Assembly (NCBI RefSeq): GCF_004297185.1
Contig: NZ_PGCL01000002.1
Coordinates: forward strand, 372,001 to 436,000
Direction of reading: 5' to 3'
Source: Methanofollis fontis
GTDB taxonomy: Archaea; Halobacteriota; Methanomicrobia; Methanomicrobiales; Methanofollaceae
DNA length: 64,000 bases
Positions 60,016 through 64,000 of the stretch are shown piece after piece; position 1 is the first letter of the stretch, and each line of letters opens with the position of its first letter. Below the pieces are notes generated by a model. The model was not told where the DNA came from. It made no database searches and saw only the letters and a list, made by a program, of their open reading frames with translations. Both the position numbers and the translations under genes were made by a program.

Positions 60016-61190
60016 GAGCCCTCACACCTCAGGTCATATTTTTCGTTGAGCACATGCTCCTTGACGATCGATCCGTCGGGCACGATCACCTCGGGCCACA
60101 GGCGCGTCCCCGAGTGGATGGTGACATTGTTCTGGATCACCACCCTTGGTCCGATCACCGTGTCGTTCTCCACCGAACAGGTGTCGCCGATGATCGTGTC
60201 GTTATCGATGATGGAGCCCGAAACGGTGGTCCGGCTGCCGACCACCACCTGGTTGTAGATCGAGGACGAGAAGATCTTCGCATTGTTCTTGATGACACAA
60301 TCTTCGCCGATGCTCGTGTACGGGCCGATGAGCACATTGCTCTCGATAGTCGTCCCTGCGCCGATGGAGACCGGACCAATGATCTGGGAATTCGATCCCA
60401 GCGAGATCGAACCGCCAAGAGAGACCGGACCGACAATTTTTGCCCCCTTCACATGGAGATCGCCGGCGATATTGGTGGTCGAGATCTCCTGAAGCTTCCA
60501 GCGTTCGGCCTGCCTGAGCGAACGGGGGCTGCCGACATCGGTCCAGTTCCCGCGGGCAAGCCATCCCTTGATCGTCCGCCCCTCATTCATCAGGCGGGGA
60601 AAGACGTTCTTGGCAAAGTCCGTCTTCTCACCGGACGGGATATAGTCAAAGATCTCCGGACTGCAGACATACATCCCGGTCGATGCAAGATTTGAGAATA
60701 TCTCGCCTGGACCGGGCTTCTCCTTGAAACGCTTGATCTGATAGGTCACGTCGATCTCGGCGATGCCGTATTCCGAGGGATCGTCGATGGATATGAGCCC
60801 AATAGAGGCGATCGCATCACCGCGGATGTGCTCACGGTAGAACTCAAGGAGGTTGAGGTCTGCCACATGGTCGCCCCCGACGACAAGGAAAGGAGCACCG
60901 TCAAGGAATTGCTGCGCATTTTTCACGCTTCCTGCGGTTCCGAGTTTGATCTCCTCATGCACATAGGTGATCTCGGCACCGAAGAGGGATCCGTCGCCGA
61001 GCGCACGTTCGATGTCGTCCCCTTTGTACCCCAGCGTGACCACCATCTCCGTAAACCCGAGATCGGCGAGATGGGTGACCAGATGACTGATCGACGGACG
61101 GTTCACGATCGGGATGCAGGGCTTTGGGCGCTCAAACGTGAGGGGGCGCAGGCGGGTGCCCTCACCGCCGCACATGATGCAGACCTTCAT
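60012..61190 (-). CDS. Sugar nucleotidyltransferase with left-handed beta-helix
   Basis: 392 residues. N-terminal nucleotidyltransferase (CGGEGTRLRPLTFERPKP, GTAGSVKNAQQFL, VVGGDHVAD) of the glucose-1-phosphate thymidylyl- or mannose-1-phosphate guanylyltransferase type. The C-terminal half is a hexapeptide-repeat helix (GAKIVGPVSLGGSISLGSNSQIIGPVSIGAGTTIESNVLIGPY and onwards). It makes an NDP-sugar for surface glycans or compatible solutes. Base and sugar specificity cannot be set from sequence. Four-base overlap with the convergent CBS-ParB gene. Confidence 0.9.
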   Translation of the reverse strand: MKVCIMCGGEGTRLRPLTFERPKPCIPIVNRPSISHLVTHLADLGFTEMVVTLGYKGDDIERALGDGSLFGAEITYVHEEIKLGTAGSVKNAQQFLDGAPFLVVGGDHVADLNLLEFYREHIRGDAIASIGLISIDDPSEYGIAEIDVTYQIKRFKEKPGPGEIFSNLASTGMYVCSPEIFDYIPSGEKTDFAKNVFPRLMNEGRTIKGWLARGNWTDVGSPRSLRQAERWKLQEISTTNIAGDLHVKGAKIVGPVSLGGSISLGSNSQIIGPVSIGAGTTIESNVLIGPYTSIGEDCVIKNNAKIFSSSIYNQVVVGSRTTVSGSIIDNDTIIGDTCSVENDTVIGPRVVIQNNVTIHSGTRLWPEVIVPDGSIVKEHVLNEKYDLRCEGS

Positions 61191-61224
61191 ACAGAGTGGT
61201 GGCGCGAGACGGCAGATTAAGGTA

Positions 61225-61752
61225 ATGGCAGAAAAGGATATCCTGCCGGAGGATGAGATTCATCTGATGAGAGAGGAGCCCTTTTCCTGCACCCTCTGCG
61301 GGAGGTGCTGCATGACCTTCGGGAAATATATCAAGATCGATCGCCAGACCGGACCGCAGGACTACCTCTGCACCGAGACAGTCACCGGAACCTCCTTTTC
61401 CGTGCGGGTGGAGGACCGTTTCCTGCCCCTCTTCAGGCGACCGTCCCCCCAGTGGACGCATCCATCTGCCTGCCCGTTTCTCAGGCAGGGGGGGGAGGGG
61501 TTCATCTGCACCGTTCACGGTTCGAGGCCCCCGGTCTGCAGGAGTTATACCTGCTGCGGGATGCGGGTGATGCGCGAGGGCGCTGTCGTTGGAGAACTGC
61601 GGGGCAGGCGGGACCTGAAGACCGGCGATGCAGGATTGAGAGCGATCTGGGATGAGCAGATCAGGAGACTCGATCTGCCTGACCCAGAATGGCGCCGGAG
61701 GGTCTCGGACATCCTGGAAATAGAAGGGTTTGAAACGGCATGGTACGTCTGA
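61225..61752 (+). CDS. YkgJ-family cysteine-cluster protein
   Basis: 175 residues. Cysteine groups FSCTLCGRCCMTFGK near residue 20, then CPFL, FICTVHGSRPPVCRSYTC, give the pattern of the zinc/iron-sulfur YkgJ family (CxxCC...C...C). These proteins are widespread with unknown reaction. The C-terminal tail is helical (AIWDEQIRRLDLPDPEWRRRVSDILE). The ATG at 61225 is used as the frame upstream is a shadow. The next gene begins 17 bases later. Confidence 0.82.
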   Translation: MAEKDILPEDEIHLMREEPFSCTLCGRCCMTFGKYIKIDRQTGPQDYLCTETVTGTSFSVRVEDRFLPLFRRPSPQWTHPSACPFLRQGGEGFICTVHGSRPPVCRSYTCCGMRVMREGAVVGELRGRRDLKTGDAGLRAIWDEQIRRLDLPDPEWRRRVSDILEIEGFETAWYV

Positions 61753-61768
61753 GGATGGTGGGAGAATC

Positions 61769-62032
61769 ATGGCGGGAGAACTGCGGGTGCTGAGGGTGGA
61801 AGGAGGTGAGGTTGCCTGCCAGAATGCGCGAAACCGAACACCTGACAGCTGCCGGTTCTGTGTCCATTCCAGGCGTTTTCTGGTCAGGGGGGAATGGGTG
61901 ACCTCACCTGCCCGCGCCTATTGCATGCTCAAGCGTGCCGTGACCCATGTAGATAGCGCCGACGTGACCGCCGTTGAGTGCGACGACGACGGCACCGAGG
62001 GGTTCAGGAGCATCATGACGGTGATCAGTTAG
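61769..62032 (+). CDS. Small cysteine-containing protein of unknown function
   Basis: 87 residues. Cysteines stand in the order ACQN, SCRFCVHSRR, YCMLKRA and ECDDDG, spaced so that CxxC and two others could bind a metal. It starts at the ATG at 61769, directly after the YkgJ-family gene, with GGAG just ahead. No family recognised. The adjacency of two Cys-rich small proteins suggests a linked metal or redox job. Confidence 0.6.
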   Translation: MAGELRVLRVEGGEVACQNARNRTPDSCRFCVHSRRFLVRGEWVTSPARAYCMLKRAVTHVDSADVTAVECDDDGTEGFRSIMTVIS

Positions 62033-62370
62033 TCACGCCGCAAAAAATCCCAGATATTTTTTGTCTGGTACGGGACGCAATGGGCCTCTTTCGTGTAATC
62101 TGACTCGAGAGTATGATGAACCAGTCGGAGTTCATCCCGCATGTTTGCAATACTCTCCTTGAGTTCTGCCACGTCCTTTCTGATGGTTGCAAACTCCTCA
62201 AACGACCGCTGTTTCTCGACCTCGACCACACCGCCCTCCTGAAAACGGGCAAATCCCGCCTCAATAAGTTCAAGAATCGCCTCGTTCCGCTCTATAGAGC
62301 GTTTCCGTGCAAATGCATCAATCATATCGAGCATTTCCGGATCAAGCGTAAAAGAGCACCGCATCACCAT
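62029..62370 (-). CDS. Ribbon-helix-helix (CopG-like) transcription factor
   Basis: 113 residues. N-terminal RHH DNA-binding domain: RCSFTLDPEMLDMIDAFARKRSIERNEAILELIEAGFARF, followed by a coiled-coil region (EEFATIRKDVAELKESIANMRDELRLVHHTLESDY) probably for oligomerisation. It ends in a short tail with Cys (AHCVPYQ). It has no toxin partner on its strand, so it may be a stand-alone regulator. The start given is the ATG at 62370; ATG 62364 is also in frame. Confidence 0.82.
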   Translation of the reverse strand: MVMRCSFTLDPEMLDMIDAFARKRSIERNEAILELIEAGFARFQEGGVVEVEKQRSFEEFATIRKDVAELKESIANMRDELRLVHHTLESDYTKEAHCVPYQTKNIWDFLRRD

Positions 62371-62424
62371 ATCATATCACACCGGAAGAGGGATGAACCG
62401 AGAATAGGTAGGTTTCCCCCACTC

Positions 62425-63879
62425 TTAAGCATGATGCCCGGGGATACAGATGCGGGTGATCCGGTCCATGTCCAGGTGTTCTTCGAGGATGGAGGCGAGA
62501 CGGTCATAGGGGTCACCTGCCGGCGTCACTCCGGTATATTCGAGACCTCTTCTCTCTGAAAGAAAGGAGAGGAGAGCGTCCACAACAGGAGGGAGCATGA
62601 AGAGACCATGCAGATAGGTGCCGAAGACCAGACCGTCCCCGCTCACCGCTCCAGTCTCGTCGAACGCCGGCAGAGAGTCGCCGATATCCGTCTCCCCCAT
62701 GTGGATCTCGTATCCCTCGACATCGCCGATCCGGGAGAGGATCGGACCCACGTCACCGGACCGACAGCGCACCTGTCGCGTGGTCTTCTGATAGGACGAA
62801 AAGGTCGTGATCGTCCGGAGGAGACCCAGTCCCTCCACCTCGACCGGTTCCCCTGACTCAAATCCGGCATCGATCAGGTGGTCGCCCAGCATCTGAAAAC
62901 CGCCGCAGATCCCGATCACCGGCACACCGTCCTTTCGCCTGCGGCAGATCTCGTCCGCCGCTCCCGATGAGCGGAGCACCGCAAGATCTTCAAGAGTGTT
63001 CTTTGTACCCGGAATGATGATGCAGTCATACCCGTCCAGGGACTCGCCGGGACGGACATAGACGACAGCGGCACAGCGCTCAAGCAGTTCGAAGTCAGTA
63101 AAATTGGCGATCCTGGGGAGACGGACGACGGCGATCCGTATGGGATTTCCTGACGTCATCTTGTCGGCGATGGAGAGCGAATCTTCAGACGGGATCCCGG
63201 TCTCCGCAAAGGGCAGAACTCCCAGAACCGGCACGGCGGTGAGCTCCTCAAGAATCCGGATACCCCCCGCAAAGAGCGCCGGATCACCCCTGAACTTATT
63301 CACGATGATTCCCGCGACGAGGGGGCGGATATCCTCGGGGAGGAGAGAGATGGTGCCGTAAACCTGAGCAAAGACACCACCTCGTTCGATATCGGCGACG
63401 AGCAGGATGGGGAGACGAAGAGCCCTGGCAAGCTGGATATTGGCGATATCACGATCATAGAGATTGACCTCGGCCGCCCCTCCGGCGCCCTCGACAATGA
63501 TTTCACCATATGCCCCCTCCAGCCGCCGGTACGCCGCCACCGCCTCCTGGAGGAGGGAATCGGTTTCGCAGTAGTAGTCCGGGATCTGCACATCCTGATA
63601 CGGACGGCCCAGCAACACGATCTGGCAGACCGATTCCCCCTTTGGTTTGAGAAGGACGGGGTTCATATCGGCCGATGGTTCCACACCCGCCGCATGCGCC
63701 TGCACCGCCTGGGCGATCCCGATCTCAGCTCCGTCGGCGGTCACCCAGGAGTTCAGACTCATATTCTGTGATTTGAAGGGAGCGTTCGTGATCCCACGGT
63801 TCTTCAGGACCCGGCAGATGCCTGCGACCAGCGTGCTCTTACCGACGTGGGAGGAGGTTCCGAGGACCATCAGCGACAT
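62425..63879 (-). CDS. cobQ: Cobyric acid synthase (CbiP/CobQ)
   Basis: 484 residues; amidates four side chains of adenosylcobyrinic acid diamide in cobamide synthesis. The N-terminal P-loop-like domain ([32 protein letters not shown]) is followed by [19 protein letters not shown], and the C-terminal glutaminase has the Cys in [10 protein letters not shown] and His in YEIHMGET. Complete and of usual length. A TATA-like cctttttatg lies 30-35 bases before the ATG. Confidence 0.97.
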   Translation of the reverse strand: MSLMVLGTSSHVGKSTLVAGICRVLKNRGITNAPFKSQNMSLNSWVTADGAEIGIAQAVQAHAAGVEPSADMNPVLLKPKGESVCQIVLLGRPYQDVQIPDYYCETDSLLQEAVAAYRRLEGAYGEIIVEGAGGAAEVNLYDRDIANIQLARALRLPILLVADIERGGVFAQVYGTISLLPEDIRPLVAGIIVNKFRGDPALFAGGIRILEELTAVPVLGVLPFAETGIPSEDSLSIADKMTSGNPIRIAVVRLPRIANFTDFELLERCAAVVYVRPGESLDGYDCIIIPGTKNTLEDLAVLRSSGAADEICRRRKDGVPVIGICGGFQMLGDHLIDAGFESGEPVEVEGLGLLRTITTFSSYQKTTRQVRCRSGDVGPILSRIGDVEGYEIHMGETDIGDSLPAFDETGAVSGDGLVFGTYLHGLFMLPPVVDALLSFLSERRGLEYTGVTPAGDPYDRLASILEEHLDMDRITRICIPGHHA

Positions 63880-63891
63880 CGGGATGAAATT

Positions 63892-63927
63892 GCACCTTCG
63901 TGAGCATAAAAAGGTGCGATCTGCACC
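63892..63927. promoter_or_regulatory. Triple GCACC/GGTGC motif around the cobQ promoter
   Basis: GCACCTT at 63892-63898 faces AAGGTGC at 63911-63917, a perfect seven-base inverted repeat, and GGTGC (63913-63917) faces GCACC (63923-63927) with five bases between. The AT-rich TATA candidate (63905-63914) lies between the first two. Three half-sites in alternating direction next to a TATA box suggest an operator, perhaps for a metal- or cobamide-responsive regulator. Confidence 0.4.
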
Positions 63928-64000
63928 GGCAGCAGGAGAGCAGAATCACCCTGCCGGGGATGCATGGTGAGGGGCAGGATATACCTGAGGGGTGTATGCA

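Overview
The window is a G+C-rich stretch (roughly 60-65% in the core, by eye) of a methanogenic euryarchaeon, most likely order Methanomicrobiales. The evidence is archaeal information-processing genes (L21e, L31e, L39e, LX, S19e, aIF6, RpoF, SRP54/FtsY, prefoldin, Pus10/TrmY, Rnp4), methanogen-specific genes (F430 synthesis cfbA and a cfbE-like segment, methanogenesis marker protein 9), and promoters with TATA boxes about 26-30 nt before the start codon, several apparently giving leaderless mRNAs. No 16S rRNA is present, so the rank below order is inference.

Layout. 1-13 kb holds metabolic genes: argG (cut by the window edge), a soluble PAS-rich chemoreceptor, carAB, an iron-sulfur flavoprotein, a beta-carbonic anhydrase and ilvD. 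At 13.2-14.3 kb a SAF-domain dehydrogenase diverges from an RmlC-like epimerase. From 20.0 back to 14.3 kb runs a compact overlapping tetrapyrrole operon (precorrin-2 dehydrogenase, hemA, hemB, hemL, hemC, SUMT) leading from glutamyl-tRNA to precorrin-2/sirohydrochlorin. 20.1-23.3 kb has a membrane protein and the TrkH/TrkA potassium system, followed by tRNA-Gly(GCC).

23.4-28.3 kb is an accessory region. Immediately after the tRNA comes an AT-rich island (about one third G+C in sampled lines) with a tightly coupled three-gene operon: a eukaryotic-type Ser/Thr kinase, a large unknown protein, and a small PD-(D/E)XK nuclease. This is the best candidate in the window for an undescribed, possibly defence-related, system. 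A small membrane protein and a lipoprotein/membrane-protein pair follow.

28.4-31.6 kb contains an aminotransferase, an apparent in-frame chimera of a CfbE-like Mur-ligase N-terminus with the C-terminal half of a thiamine-diphosphate enzyme, and cfbA. 31.9-34.4 kb is a coupled operon of marker protein 9, a CitG-like enzyme and DUF447. 35.8-38.6 kb is leuC-leuD-leuB. From 52.8 back to 41.7 kb runs a long series of translation, secretion and RNA-modification genes, ending in a small membrane-protein gene that appears frameshifted. 52.8-64 kb holds mixed genes: CorC-like protein, xseAB, zinc-finger and thioredoxin proteins, an FKBP-like protein, Hsp20, a CBS-ParB protein, a sugar nucleotidyltransferase, small cysteine-rich proteins, a ribbon-helix-helix protein and cobQ.

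Three gene sets bear on one theme: the hem/SUMT operon, cfbA/cfbE and cobQ all serve tetrapyrroles (F430, cobamide, heme or siroheme).
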